A stretch of 64,000 nucleotides of DNA from Fasciolopsis buskii (Eukaryota; Platyhelminthes; Trematoda; Plagiorchiida; Fasciolidae). Positions within the stretch are counted from its first letter, which is position 1. The number at the start of each line of letters is the position of its first letter. The stretch covers positions 192,979-256,978 of the forward strand of contig LUCM01002871.1 in assembly GCA_008360955.1 (NCBI GenBank). The letters run 5' to 3'. The translations under genes and the position numbers were made by a program. Below, in pieces: positions 44,798 to 57,151 of the stretch. The notes beneath the pieces were generated by a model. That model was not told the origin of the DNA. It searched no databases and saw nothing but the letters and a program-made list of their open reading frames with translations.

Positions 44798-45145
44798 CAA
44801 GCTCTGTAGGTCATATCCAAAGCCTTCGTCGTACTTAGGCTGCCTGCAGAGAAGTCATCTATTAGTAGGGCTCTATTACTATGTGCTAGCGGTCCGTGGC
44901 CGTGCAAATCAGTGACGGATAGGTGCAACATCATGTGGTGAATTTCAACAAACCGTTCCGAGTCTGCCCGGTAGCGTAATGGCTAAGCCATTCGACTCAA
45001 AATCGTTCGTCCCAGTTCGGGTGCGGTGGATATGCACTGCTGATGATTCCTAACAGGCTGGATGGAACAGATGTACAGTGCTTCCATGGTTTCTTAATCG
45101 TGAGTTGAGCGGTGATATCACATGGTGAATTGTTTCATGTAAAAA
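44798..45145 (+). mobile_element. SINE-B copy 4, full-length type, B box deleted
   Basis: Order: CAAGCTCTGTAGGTCATATC, AGAAGTCATCTATTAGTAGG, AATCAGTGACGGATAGG, then the tRNA-like head from 44966 (GCCCGGTAGCGTAATGGC ... GTCCCAGTTCGGG), then the tail GATGATTCCTAACAGG to ATCACATGGTGAATTGTTTC. Against the copies at 32353 and 14042, 13 bases spanning the B box (GGGTTCGCGTCCC) are missing, leaving a single GTCCC. Loss of the B box would cripple Pol III transcription. Bases 44798-45055 are identical to 45861-46118. Confidence 0.7.
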
Positions 45146-45859
45146 TTTTTAGCAAACCAAATGAAACGGTGGTGGTTCCAAAGTTCCTTGGTGAATGATT
45201 GATGAATTATTTCATAAACAATCAAGACTATTTCGACCACTTGACTAGTGTTTCAATCCGCGTACTCAAAGTCAAGACGAGATGTGTTCAGTCAGTCAGT
45301 ATGATCCATTTGTACAGAGCAATACAAAGATAAGAATGCAAAGAAATAACACTTATTCGAATGAGCCGAACTATCGGACAGATAATCTTGCAGTTGTGAA
45401 ATAAGGTGAAAAGTGGTACGTCCAACAAAATGAATTTGTCGATTTTCGCCGATAAAAGCACATTTATTTGGCCGTATGCTCGTTTTGGAAGTGGGCTTAA
45501 AATCGATGAATTAATTTCCATGAATTTATTCGGTTATTTGATTAGAACGTCGGCTGTTGTGCTGCATGATATTATCAATCTTTTTGGCTTATGGATATTG
45601 ATCTTGTGTTAGTCACGTGCTTTAATTGTCAAGACACTGCATATGCCTATTCCTAAATAAAGAAACCGAGTTGCAATTAATTTCTTCCAGATAAAGGAAG
45701 CTTTTGTAAGTGAAATGCATTTATTTTTTTCGTTATTTTTTTACAGTTAGACGCTCTTTTTCATCAAAGCTTTACTACTGCAACTTTTATTTTCACTGGC
45801 GCGAAAAAATCACGAAGATGTAGTATTGATGAGTTAGCACTAACAAAAAAGAAACGTAA
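45146..45859. other. No gene recognised
   Basis: A hydrophobic 68-codon frame (45406-45612) has no supporting signals. Confidence 0.35.
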
Positions 45860-45860
45860 N
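45860..45860. other. Single N at a repeat junction
   Basis: One ambiguous base exactly where SINE-B copy 5 begins, suggesting an assembly join or collapsed gap. Confidence 0.9.
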
Positions 45861-46177
45861 CAAGCTCTGTAGGTCATATCCAAAGCCTTCGTCGTACTTA
45901 GGCTGCCTGCAGAGAAGTCATCTATTAGTAGGGCTCTATTACTATGTGCTAGCGGTCCGTGGCCGTGCAAATCAGTGACGGATAGGTGCAACATCATGTG
46001 GTGAATTTCAACAAACCGTTCCGAGTCTGCCCGGTAGCGTAATGGCTAAGCCATTCGACTCAAAATCGTTCGTCCCAGTTCGGGTGCGGTGGATATGCAC
46101 TGCTGATGATTCCTAACAAGCTGGATGGAACAGCTGTACAGTGCTTCCATGGTTTCTTTATGGTGAGTTGAGCGATG

Positions 46178-46178
<1 letters not shown>
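45861..46178 (+). mobile_element. SINE-B copy 5, duplicate of copy 4
   Basis: By eye identical to 44798-45055 for its first 258 bases, including the B-box deletion, then diverging by a few substitutions (first at 46119) before being cut by (TA)n at 46179. Two independent insertions would not share such exact sequence, so it is a recent duplication or an assembly artefact. Confidence 0.7.

Positions 46179-46222
<44 letters not shown>
46179..46222. repeat. (TA)n(GA)n compound microsatellite
   Basis: About 16 TA units followed by GAGAGAGAGAGA. Truncates SINE-B copy 5 on the left and borders the family D repeat on the right. Confidence 0.95.
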
Positions 46223-46410
46223 CAGCACGACGGCCTTTCCGTGGCCAAGATTCAACGGAATTGTGCTGGTGTGTTCGTTCAGCTGGCCAACTTGGTTGGG
46301 AATGTTTCACTACATACAAAGGAGATAACACCATTACTCTAGTTTTGCGGCAGGTACATTTATGCTTTCGTCAACTTAAGCAGGTCACCGTTCGTCATTG
46401 GTACGCAATA
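46223..46410 (-). mobile_element. Hammerhead-like repeat (family D, copy 2, diverged)
   Basis: CAGCACGACGGCCTTTCCGT, TGTTCGTTCAGCTGGCCAAC and ATGTTTCACTACATACAAAG align with 39225-39330, and ATAGCAGGGTAGAGA recurs near 46409. On the minus strand GAAAC is kept but stem II and the first box have decayed. Confidence 0.4.
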
Positions 46411-46860
46411 GCAGGGTAGAGATACTAGCTAGTCGCTTTGTTCACTGTTGACTAATGCTGCCATATTGTGAACAGAACGAGCGTCCATTTCTACTGACGC
46501 TTTTTGACTGGTACTCCGATCGCTTTCATAGATATACATAGTTCGAGTCGAATTTTCCGTTTATCGATCTTTTCGAGAAAAGCTGACATTCGTGAAACTC
46601 CATCGAATGTTTTGTTCTAACCTAGATGATGATCCTCGCGTTTTCGACGTTGAACTTGTGACCAGAATTAGGAAGAACAGGTGGCGTTTTTGCTTCTAAT
46701 CCTTTTTCATGGTGCACATTTCTTCCCGGCAGGGCAGCCAATCAGCATTGACTTAAAAAGATAGATAATCCACTGAAGTGAACGAAGGCAAGCAATGGTG
46801 ACGTCACCTGGGTTGGTAGTAAAACGTCTCAAACCAGACTGTCCAGCACAGCGAACATAT
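46411..46860. other. No gene recognised
   Basis: Nothing supported. Confidence 0.4.
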
Positions 46861-47165
46861 TAATACTATAATTATATATATCTTTTCACCAGAATCGTAT
46901 TTGTACTACAAAATTGTAAATGGATCAGGAATCGATTTTTGGAATCACAAGTATGGATCATGCACTGCCAACCTAAAAAACGACTGTAATGAAAGTGGAA
47001 TATGTTGTAATTTTGGACAGTAATGTTTGCGTCTCCAGAAGAACTCACGGAGGAGCACCGATTACGCATATCTGATGAAGAGGAACAACCGCGAAGTTGC
47101 CTACAGGCTCCCGGGATACCCTGCGTGTTAGTGTACACACTACTGATTATATGTAAGTATGTAGG
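46861..47165. mobile_element. Diverged hammerhead repeat (family H, copy D)
   Basis: Starts in TATATATAT with CACCAGAATCGTATTTGTAC (compare CACCAGAATCGAATCTGTAC at 6.27 kb). From 47051 it continues with GAGCACCGATTACGCATATC, matching GAGCACCGGGTACGCATACC on the minus strand at 17.8 kb. A 133-codon minus-strand frame across this repeat is therefore not evidence of a gene. Confidence 0.5.
47066..47110 (+). ncRNA. Decayed hammerhead-like motif
   Basis: Plus strand: ACGCATAT-CTGATGA (the canonical first box), then AGAGGAACAACCGC, then GAAGTTGCC. The GAA of the second box remains, but stem II no longer pairs well and the stem III palindrome is gone. Expected to be inactive. Confidence 0.35.
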
Positions 47166-47385
47166 CCTATTGTCGCTCTCGTGAATGATTATACTCCAGC
47201 CATGGATCATGTGATCCAAGACTGAGCGTGTTCCTGATTGGTCTTTGAATCGCTTGTACATTAAGACGGGCAAATCAAAATGTGGTGAGAATTCCCGCTG
47301 CTTCTAAGTATCAAGTGACATTTCCAAAGGTTTGCGACGAACACAGAACGTATTTATTTGCACATGATTACACTTGATCTTTCAG

Positions 47386-47555
47386 AAAATCATGTCCACT
47401 CGCACACTTACGCAGAATCACTTTCGAAGGTTTTACTCAAAATCGAACTTTACTCCAACTCATTCTTGGTCATAAATCTAAGCGCGAGAGTTTCAAATGA
47501 ATCCATTCTCGATTTTCGTATAACGGCAGTGTTTTACTTCCTAAGAGTAAAATAA
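47386..47555 (+). CDS. Candidate terminal exon, unknown protein
   Basis: An acceptor ACTTGATCTTTCAG ends at 47385 and the following frame stays open for about 56 codons to TAA. The peptide (HSHTYAESLSKVLLKIELYS, then a hydrophobic stretch) has protein-like composition, but there is no domain, no poly(A) signal close by and no partner exon. Confidence 0.2.
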
Positions 47556-47845
47556 TGCAGTTAAAAAGCAAGACTCGGTGACCTCTGAGCGGCTGGACGG
47601 AAGCAGATAAAATGACATTCATACACTAACAGCAGTGAGGCATATCCCTGTCCATTTCTGCTATCCTAAGATCTCCAAGACACTGGGAACACCAATTCGG
47701 TGGCCAATTACAATTCTGTCGTTCAGCTGCCAAACTCAAAGTGGCCAGTTCGGTGTGCTGAAACGAAGATCCTACATTCGAACGAATCTGAGCTCCACTT
47801 ATACATTCAAACAAGGTATGAACAATCAGCACTGTAATGAGAAGT
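47556..47845. other. No gene recognised
   Basis: Short frames on both strands overlap the start of the next SINE. Nothing supported. Confidence 0.35.
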
Positions 47846-48004
47846 GGCGGCCAGACGGGTAAGGTCGTCGCGTTTGGACTTGTAGGCTGCGAATTCGGAT
47901 CCTCCCACCGCCGACCAACTTTCCCAACTGGAAGCCCTCTGTTGGCCGCGCCCTCCTTCCTAAATTGGCATGCACTATTACTTCACTAATAAAGGAAGTA
48001 ATAT
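47846..48004 (+). mobile_element. tRNA-derived SINE (family A, copy 3)
   Basis: Head TGGCGGCCAGACGGGTAAGG ... GAATTCGGATCCTCCCACCG (B box decayed by two changes), body CCCAACTGGAAGCCCTCTGT, GGCCGCGCCCTCCTTCC, GGCATGCACTATTACTTCAC, end TAATAAAGGAAGTAATATA. Aligns end to end with 27841-28012. Confidence 0.75.
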
Positions 48005-49266
48005 ATCAAATTATTATAATTTAATAAAATTAATGGCCATAATTTAATGGTTGCACCACAGTGATTTATACTACTGCGTTGTATTTACTTTAGAGGGCTT
48101 TCTGAAATTATCTTGCGTTATGTCGTATGAGCTACCGATGATTTATCCATTCATCTATTTATATCCCCAACTTCGTTAAAAGGTCGCTACACCTGGCCGC
48201 TCATTGGCTCTTGTACAAATTTTCTGGCTAGCCCATTTACCGGGATTGAAGAAACGGCAGTACATGAGTGTCAGTTGACACACCCCTTCTGTTTATTCAG
48301 TTTAAGAATACAACAAATATATTCTCACATACCTTTTGAAGAGGAGGAGAGAGCTGGAAAATTAGATGGAGAGTTTTAATTAGCGGCAAATTTCATGAGA
48401 ATGTGTTTCAAGAAATAATATGGCATAGTAGAGAAATGCAGAACCACTTAAACTTATTGCTGTCGAATTGGTAAACAAAAACATCTGTGAGACTTTCGAT
48501 GAGCGTTATAAATGCGCCGTAAGGACATGAACCATAGCTCGCCCTCTCTCTTTGTCGATGTGGGCTGGTGTTTCCGAGTATTTGCAGGCTACAAGCGGCC
48601 TGACATCAGAAGCAAATGTCACACACAGCCATTGTTTACAAGAACTAAAATGGAGCAATTGTCATCAAGACTTGATTGACTAGTAATCAAAGGGGAATGG
48701 ATGTGGTACCCAGAAGACAAACAGGCTGAACCGAATAATCAGCAAGACAAAGAGATACAAGATGCCAATGTTAAACTGAGACCGAACCGAAGTGTTCATA
48801 CACCCGTGCTTCTGAGGTTTCCTCCTCCGACTGTTTCAGCACCTGCTTACACACAAACTAGACAAACAGGAGATGGCGACCCAGCACTGGAACCTTGAAA
48901 TACCATAAAACATCCATGCCCGAATTAGAATGAGATCGTACAAAAAATTTCTGTTCACCCCGCAATACTCTGTAAATTACAAATGGGATTGCAAATTTTC
49001 CATGCTTGACAGCAACAAACTGATCTTTTCTTCCCCTGTTCTATTCGAACAGGGCTGTTTCCCTCGAAAACCTAGCGAGTAGGTAATTTCCTTCCCGAAA
49101 CGTACGGAAACATAAATCAAAGCAAAAATTCGAATTTGGGCGCGATGAGATTTACTTTTGTAAAATCACTTCAAACACTCGCTTACATGGTTTTGAGTAG
49201 TATGAGTAAAAATGTGAATCGTTTGCTTGGAATTTGAAGTCGAACCATGTCCATTCTTGAGTCCAT
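48005..49266. other. No gene recognised
   Basis: A 65-codon frame at 48701-48898 is unsupported. Otherwise AT-rich. Confidence 0.4.
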
Positions 49267-50032
49267 GTGATTAAATTAGTGTTCAATTCTCAGTTTATTC
49301 ACGATGGAAGGTACTACAAGCGTGGGGCTGGACGAGCCATAGGATCACTGCTTGAACTGTTCATGGACAAGTTAGCAAATGACCAGCACAATAATGCTAT
49401 CTCTAGCGTAGATTCGCATACAAGTTACATGGATAATACGATCACAATTTGCAATCCATATGGGCGATTACAACGAATTACTAGGTGAGTGCAACATTGT
49501 GCTTCTAACCGTCACCTTCCATGTTGAGTTAGAGAACGATTTATTTTTCGAGTTCCTAAATGCAGACTCTCCTCCCCGGCGGGTGGAGAAAAAAACGGGC
49601 AGAAAAGTGTATTCACCAAATTGGCTTGAGTTGGGCAATACAAACATGTTTGTTAAGCTTTGCCTCTCCGTCAAGCACAACAGGAATTCATCAGTCCTGT
49701 ATGCTAAGGAGCAAGGACGGCTTACATTCCACAGACACGGTCAAATGCCGGAGTATCTACTGGAGTTGTTGCAAACAAATAGTAATCCAGACTACTTTGG
49801 TCATAGATACGCCACTGAAAAGGATTATCAGCTTGGAATGCACGAGATAAGCAGGAAGGAGTTACTAGAATACCATTTATCTAAAGGCGTTGAAACCATC
49901 TTCCCAACCGAACATCAGCCATTAGTGTTAAAAATCGATCCAATTACTGTTAACCAGTCCAACGATGTGTTATTTCACAAATTTCGGTCTTTTGTGCTAT
50001 CTCAGTTCACGTGCTCTTGTAGCGAACGGTGA
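49267..50032 (+). CDS. Longest open region, unknown protein, possibly two exons
   Basis: A frame from about 49294 (after an acceptor-like TTCAATTCTCAG) to 49484 ends at a strong donor, CTAG|GTGAGT. A second frame, 49460-50032, is 190 codons, the longest N-free frame in the window. Joining the donor to an AG at 49601-49602 keeps the frame, giving an intron of 118 bases, but that acceptor lacks a pyrimidine tract. The second part has hydrophilic, plausibly folded sequence (for example YSPNWLELGNTNMFVKLCLS, EISRKELLEYHLSKGVETIF) and ends in a Cys-rich tail at GAACG|GTGAAT, which may be another donor. I recognise no domain. A frame of this length could still arise by chance in 64 kb. Confidence 0.3.
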
Positions 50033-53000
50033 ATCGGTCACATCAAGACAAGGAAACCCCATCAAAAGAATGACTCAAAACTCTCCGGCCTCCCTCATGA
50101 AACGACATTGTGCAAACTGTGTTATTGTTTTGGCCAGGAAAATTTACGCGATCTCTGATGGATACTCAGTCGGTACCCAGCAAGGTCTATTTCATATAAA
50201 AATCCCTAGCCAATTTCTTTCATTTCCACATTATTATACAATCGATTTTCATGCCAGCAAGTTTGTCACACATTCAAAAGTTGCTAAAAACAGCCAGACA
50301 TATCCAACCAAACTGCGTAATGCTTTACAAGTAAATGTCTAGAGCAATGTATCGATAAGGAATTTATCCCCAAGCAAAATCACTTTTCCTGGTTTCAGAG
50401 CAGTAGAATCTGTAACTTTGATGTTTAATGCTTACTGTATAAAAGAGAACCCTTGGAAATACCTACCATCTTTCATTTTTTGGAATACTGTTCAACGGAG
50501 AAGATAGTGAAGGAGGTTCATAGCACACTTAGTTAGGCTGCATCAGGAGAACGAAATAACATCCAAAGAATAGTGCGGAAGTAGTCTGGGGTTTAGGTCT
50601 AGATGTGATTTAATTCCAACCGTCGACGGAACGCCAGCACAGTTTTGGACTCGACTGGATTAACTACTCGTGAGTAGGATTGTATAAAAGGGTAAAAATA
50701 GCCGGAGCAGTTCATCGTTATTTTTTGGTCAAATCGATAAGCTCATGACAGGTTACGTTGGATAAAACAGCTAACAACGATATACCCGTGTATGAATAGT
50801 ACCAATATAAATGGATGATAAAATAAACTCCTTAGGTTTCAATGCTGGCTAGACCCTGCAGGGCCCTTTATCTTCCGCTGCAAATGGATTAACACCGCGT
50901 AAAACGCATGGCTTAGTGGTAAACGTTGTTCTTGGCAGTTCCAACTCACACAGCTGGTTTCATACAAAACTGTTTATTGATAGCTTCTTAAGTTCTACCC
51001 TTCATATCCACTTCGCAAGCCAACATCGAGGTTGTAACTTCCCATTTATCGATCGGACTTCCTTAGCAGCTGATTTGTCGACGTCAATCAACGGGAACTA
51101 AAGGTGAAGGTACATTTTAGATCTGAATAATTGCGGTTTATACCGTCCTATAGTAGTCTGCGGACATGTTCTAGTAATATTTGGTAACCATCCGATCTTC
51201 CTATCCGTCTTAGAGTATGATGAACATTGTTTTATCTATACGTGATACACTGAAGCTCATCACGTGTAGGTATGTGAACGCAGTCAGGTGAAGTGGCATC
51301 CTAATCTTATTACCATGCAGATATCTCAGGCAACAATCGGGGAACAATCACATTTCACCAGAAAAATCACCTGTCAGAAAAAATGGTAATTTCACAGATT
51401 TGAATTAATTTATGAAACTTAATAAATTCGTACTGAGTTTATGAACTACATTACATAAAACGGGTAAAATCCGGTCTACCGCTTTACTGTATACATGCAC
51501 CATTTGAGACTGAGAAACGTCCGTCTGCTTTGAACCAGTTTAACGCTTGGTGAACGATTTGTTTTGATTATGCTTGTGCAAAATCTTTCAGACCCCTGGG
51601 TGATGAGACATTGTTTTGTTTTATTAAAAACAGCTACTGAACAACATTTGTCTGGTTTCATTGTCTACCACTGTAGTGAAAATCTTGCAAGTTGTACGTC
51701 CAACTCGTTCCGTTTCTCAGCACGGATGCTTGAATTTGTGTGTGACGAATGTGGATTTGCGTATCGCCAATCTCCTCCCCATTGGGTCAAACTGGATGGC
51801 ACCTATTCACGAAAGTGCAATCGTATTTTGTCAGTGATTGCTTAAGAAATATCCCATATCTCATATGATCCTGAAATTCAGTCCGTTTGTAGCTCGGATC
51901 GTTAAGTACTATGCGGTGACATTTGCAAACTCGTTCGAGGTGTACTATATCAACTTAATAATCCGGAACTTACATGAATATATTTCGTAAACTAAAATTT
52001 CGGTAAAGATTGATTTGGGTTGTAAATAATCCGATTATTTCAATAAAATCTTCATCATTTTTAATCAATAAAAAGTGGTTCTCATATATATATTTATGAA
52101 ATCGACAACCTACTAATAAAGTAAACGGTAATCGCGAAAGTTTTTATGCATATCATAACCACATGATTCATCACGTCCGTGTTTCATAAAAATGACCAAA
52201 CCACTGATATCACAGGTTCTAGTTGAAGCTGAGAACTGGTAGATCAAAGCAATCGCGACTCTGGGAATCAATCTATCAGTGGGTTGACAGATAAAATTTC
52301 ATAACTTTATCCATGTTCAATGTGAACCAAATGTGACCGATCATTTGACGACCAGTACAAATTGGTACGGATCGTTCACGGTGCAGTTAGTGCCGCGTTA
52401 GATCAAAACAAAACTAATCAACCATAGAACACCGAACAAAATTATTTTACATCAACTATATTGCCAAATAAAAATGATTAGTAAATTTAGCAAACTCTGT
52501 TTCCTTGTCCCACGAGACCAGCGAGCAATTTGGTAATACTAAAGTAACAGAGTAGTAGCGATTTCCGGACCAGTTACGAGTCTTGAGAAGACAGCAGTTG
52601 AGCACAAATCCATACACAACGAATGTTTCCGACACATTTGAAATTGATAAGATGAAAATGTAAAACAAATGGACTATTTTTTTCTGATTGTCTAATTGAA
52701 TCACCAGGGTTACATGGAGAATAGCAAAGTAATTATTATTACTAATGGGATGTAGTCATACGCTGGCGTGAGTAAATTCATTTCACAAGAGAAACGTGAT
52801 TGTCAATCCGATTGTCGAAATGCCAACAAGGAAAGGATGGTATTGTAGTCTAGTTAAACTAGATCCCAACGAACTGCTGATCCTCGTGCACGGCCACATG
52901 CGGACTACGAAATCGGACGAAGGAACGATCGTCGAAGGAGAATCGAAATTGGTGAAAAATAAATAAATAACGTGCTTTGTGAAGATGTGAACAAATTTGC

Positions 53001-53528
53001 ATGCATTTACCGACTATTTCGTGCCTGCAAAGTTTAGCCCTCACAAATCGGTAACCACGTTTCAAGTGTTCAGTAATTATTCATGGTAAAATGTGCAACA
53101 GCGATTTGAAAACTAATTTTTGATTGGGGCATTTTTTTGGTCTAATTAGGTTCAGGTTGAGGAAAATCTCCTTGAAAACATATCAACCACAAAGTGGCAG
53201 CCATCGTTTTCTCAGTTTCTGAACGGGTAGTTTGGTTGCATCAGCAAGGACGAATCGACATATCTGACACAATTGCTCAGTTGTGGCATAGGCACACGTG
53301 AATAAGCTGTATCGTGTTTTGGACGCTGAATAGTAGCCTACTACTTACAGATCTTGGCTAGTTGATCGATTTTATTGATAGACGGTTATATGGTAAACAA
53401 CGGTTCGCGCTATACTTACGACTATATCCTGCTACAAGATACGCCGGAGCCGTGGATACTGTCACTTATCGCCGATTAGCCATTGCTACTGAAGGCCACA
53501 TCCGTGTAGATTCTCGTCGAGCTATGTT
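50033..53528. other. No gene recognised
   Basis: A frame at 49965-50342 overlaps the end of the previous candidate. A 93-codon frame at 51564-51845 (with CDECGFAYRQ) follows an acceptor-like AAATCTTTCAG but has no donor or domain. TA-rich DNA at 52086-52095. No repeats seen. Confidence 0.3.
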
Positions 53529-53932
53529 TCAAGTAATGATGATCGTGGATTGATCGTAAGCCTGGGAACTCTGCATCCTTTTTGATTTCACAGTTTTACA
53601 TTTTCGTTCGACTGCCGCGGTCGGTAGATCCTGCGGAAAACTCTTGGAGCACGCTACAGCTAGTCTGAGACATGTTAGGTTCAAGAAAATTGATGACTTG
53701 TTTGCTTTCCTGGTTAGGACCAGTGTAACACCGGGGGGCAGAGTTATTGGATATTCCACTTTGGTAGGGTCGGTAGATTGCAATCCGCACCAGAGGCTTC
53801 GTATATTGTGATCCCAAATCGGGCCCCAGAAAAAAGAGCAATATCTACGCGGTAGTCGTGCAATGTCCGCAGTGGAGTCTCTACATTATAACAGGCTACG
53901 TGAGTTGATATTTTATGGGAAAGAACCCCCAT
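53529..53932 (-). pseudogene. LINE apurinic-type endonuclease fragment
   Basis: Two minus-strand frames, shifted relative to each other, follow the N-terminal endonuclease of RTE/CR1-like LINEs. First, LRTLHDYRVDIALFSGARF matches the block L-x-x-Y-R/D-V-D-I-A-x-L-S-E-T-R-F around the catalytic Glu, which reads G here. Then ASGADCNLPTL fits a P-G-A-D block, and PPGVTLVLTRKANKSSIF in the next frame fits G-V-A-I-V-L-x-x-K-A-N. The frame change and the lost Glu mark it as dead. The reverse transcriptase that should follow at lower coordinates was not found. Confidence 0.55.
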
Positions 53933-56900
53933 CTTACTGACTTGTCACCTCAGCTGTTGGGATTCGAGGCACAAAGTTTCCCCGGGAATTCGTAGCAGAA
54001 CGAGAACAGCGAAAGTTGCGGTGATCCATAAAGAAACTCGGGACTACGTTACAAAGGATGTCCCGAGCATTGTCCAGTCTTTTTCTTCGAGAGTGCTCCT
54101 CTTATCTTTGCGCATGCACCTTACGAGGTAGCAGGACTGTTACTGACAAAGATGTTGGCACGCGTGCCAGAAAAAGAAGAAATAAAACGGTCATTCCCTT
54201 TGATAATCTGGGAAAGAACCCAAAAACATCAGATATGCCAAAAGGCAATTCTTCGTTGTTCATCAACACCTGTCCGCCGGTTAGTAGCGTTTTCAACGCA
54301 TTTGCAAACGTGCACATCAAGCGTGTATTGTCAAATCAAATCGCTTGATGAGCCACCCAAAGAAGGGATTCGCCAATAGACACAAGTTCACCAAAGAAAC
54401 GGGAGTTTATTCCAGACCAGACCATGACTGGTGAAAATATCCGAAGACTACCAAATGACTGTCAATTGCTGCTTTGTGAAAATCAATGATGCCTAGGAGG
54501 GTGCCATATTTGTTTGGTTGTATAAGTGGTGTCGCTGACCAAAGCGTTTATTCAGCTCCCTTCTATTCCACTTCGCCCATTGGTCAAGCCACGTCGTTAA
54601 AGATAACTATCCTAAAGCCCGCCACATGTTGGTCAGTCCCGCTAAGAAGATCTCGAAGGTTGCGATTCAAAACATCAAGAAAACCCTTGAGAAGAATAAT
54701 GTTTGAATGTGGTAAGGAAAATGCTTCGAACTCCGGCACCACCGACATGTGTTTACTTAAAAACGGATAATACATTTTCGATTCGGTCGTGCTGTGATTT
54801 CTGTCTCTATGTTCGTGTGCTGGATACGCGTTGTGATTTATTAGAATGGTCACTAGTCGCCGTCCGATCCAATTCAAAGTCAGCCCCATTCTATCAAGTT
54901 CTGCGTCCTACTTGTAAGCCAGTTGATGGTATTACTATCATTAGTATTAGCAGTGTGGTCAGTAAAAGCGGATATGTACTCAGTAGTGATACTGTGTTCA
55001 GAGAAAAAAAAACCGGTGACAATTTTCACCTTGTCAAATGTGTTACTCCGCCCGAACACAAAAACAACACTACCATTGCTCTTCGAGTCACCGATACCAT
55101 GTGTATCAACAATTACGATGAATTCGTAACTGCTTCTGGGGAACAACTTACCAACTTTCTCGTACGTCCACGCGGAAGCATTTTTTGAGGGACCTAGGAC
55201 AAGTTGTGCAGAATGAAGGGAAGCAAAATATTCTGCCGTGATCTTGTCAAGGAAAGGAAGGAAGCTGATTGATATACTGGCACATTTTAATGATTCTCTT
55301 CCTCCATTCAAGCGAGATCGAATAAAAGATCAAATAACTGGTTAGGAACGGTTTCAAAAGATGAAACTTCTAGACACTCGTCAATCGCTTGATTTTGTAG
55401 TCAAATAGATTATGCGATTAGGAAAGTACTAAAGTTAGATCAAATCTCTTTTTTAAGAGTTGTACTTACAGACGTTATACAAATCGAACGAATTTGCACA
55501 AATGTAAAATACAATTAATCCATGAATATTGACGAATGTCACGCAATGATGTGAATAAAACTACCTAAACATGATTTCCTTTTCGTCGCCTGTTATCGAA
55601 TTTTACTTGGAATATTGACTAAGTTGATTTCTTTCAAGCGAATTAGTGGATCTGCTCAATCTGTATGAATTCACGTCGATCACGTGGCCAGTCACGTTCG
55701 TTTTGTCACGTTAACAGTGACAATGGTTTTGAAAGCACCTGAAATTACTACTGGTGAGACGGGGGGTTTTTAATTATTTTGTTTAAGGACACTTGACAGA
55801 ATTAGAATTGATACAAATGTGTATGATTACCGACCTCGGTGGGAATCAAGCTCCACCACACCCCAAATCCCCAGTTGGATTGGCTGGTCCATGAGACTAA
55901 ATCAAAGCGTGCTCGAACCTATGATTACATGTGTGAATTACGCAACAGCATAAAATAAGAAACGTGGAAAGAATGAAATAACAGTCAGGATTTCTAACTG
56001 AACACGTCCTACAAGTTGTCCATCTGGTTTCATGTTTATTGAGACGAGGCGGGTTTCGAGGATCATAGTTCGGCAAACCAAGAAGTTCCTCTAGAAGAGG
56101 CGTATTTCGATGCATTGAAGAACACAAACTCTCGTACCCCCACATTCTATGGGGAAACCTTTGCCTATCTGCGGATTTTCATATTTAACGAGCTCCCTGT
56201 GTTGGTTCAAATGCCTACGGCATCCACGTCCTTTCTTCACTGGATCTATTCTACAGTTGTCAATGAATTTCGTTGGTTTCCACTACTTCCGAATGTCTGG
56301 TCAGTGATGGGTGTCACAGGTCCTGGATTGGCTGTTCACCTTGAAAGCCTCTCGAAATGTTTCCAAGGCCTCTGATGCAGAAGCCTTGTGTATTGCCATC
56401 TAGTGGCGATGTTCCTGCTAAAATGCTGGGACAAAGGAGAACGCCCGGCGCCTTCCACCGGCTGTGCTCACCGGCGTCCATGTTAAAGGAATGTACTTGG
56501 AACCCAGAATGTCTAACCTCATCTGAAGGGCGCATGAACTGATTAACCAGTCACCGATTGTCCTGCTGCCATGTGGGTTGGACCGTTTGATCAACGTTTT
56601 GGGGTACGGACCCCTAAGTCAATACTCTGCTTCGATTTGAACAACCGGATAGTAGCAAGCGTCCAGAGCAGTCATGGATCCCGTTGGATGACGGATGATA
56701 TGGAAATGGGAAACAGAGGAATTGGCCTGTGTTATGAACCCTACGCACTGTTTCTTCTTCTTTCTTTTCCGGTCACTATTTTCATCCTTTGCCATGATTC
56801 CGATAGCATACTAGCGGGTTTAGGTTTGTGCAGTATATATATATATCCACTGGTTTCCACTGCTAGCTGGTGTTTGTTAGTCATTATTTCATTAGTTTTG

Positions 56901-57090
56901 CCTTGGACGTCACTCGGTTATCATAAATTTTGGTTAGCTTATATACCGAAATCCGTCTATATTATCTAACAGTTGGTGCTTCACGACCTGTATCATTAAT
57001 TTGTGCACAATGTTCCATTGTTACCCCATTCGTCCACTAATTTTTACTCCTCAATTCCAAATCAGATTCGTTTATCATGGTCGCAATTTG
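53933..57090. other. No gene recognised; several longer frames
   Basis: Frames of 161 codons (54703-55188, plus) and 143 codons (54880-55311, minus) overlap on opposite strands, so at most one is real. A 132-codon plus frame at 56571-56969 is strongly hydrophobic in its second half and could suggest membrane segments, but has no splice support. Part of 54.0-54.8 kb may be the 5' side of the LINE. None matches a family I know. Confidence 0.3.
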
Positions 57091-57151
57091 TAACGCTTAT
57101 CATCATCATTATCATTATCATTATCATTATCATCATTATCATCACTAACTC
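57091..57151. repeat. (ATC/ATT)n microsatellite
   Basis: TATCATCATCATTATCATTA-type run. The poly-isoleucine frame across it is low complexity, not coding. Confidence 0.95.

Noticed and set aside
46872..47273. 133-codon minus-strand frame
   Set aside because: It lies across a diverged family H repeat and its sequence is explained by that repeat.
49730..49960. FPTEHQPL in the longest frame as a possible RNase H T-D-H-x-P-L block
   Set aside because: The spacing from the upstream ELL motif is too short and the flanking blocks do not fit; kept as unknown protein instead.
54703..55311. Long overlapping frames on both strands (161 and 143 codons)
   Set aside because: They exclude each other, match no known family and lack splice or poly(A) signals.
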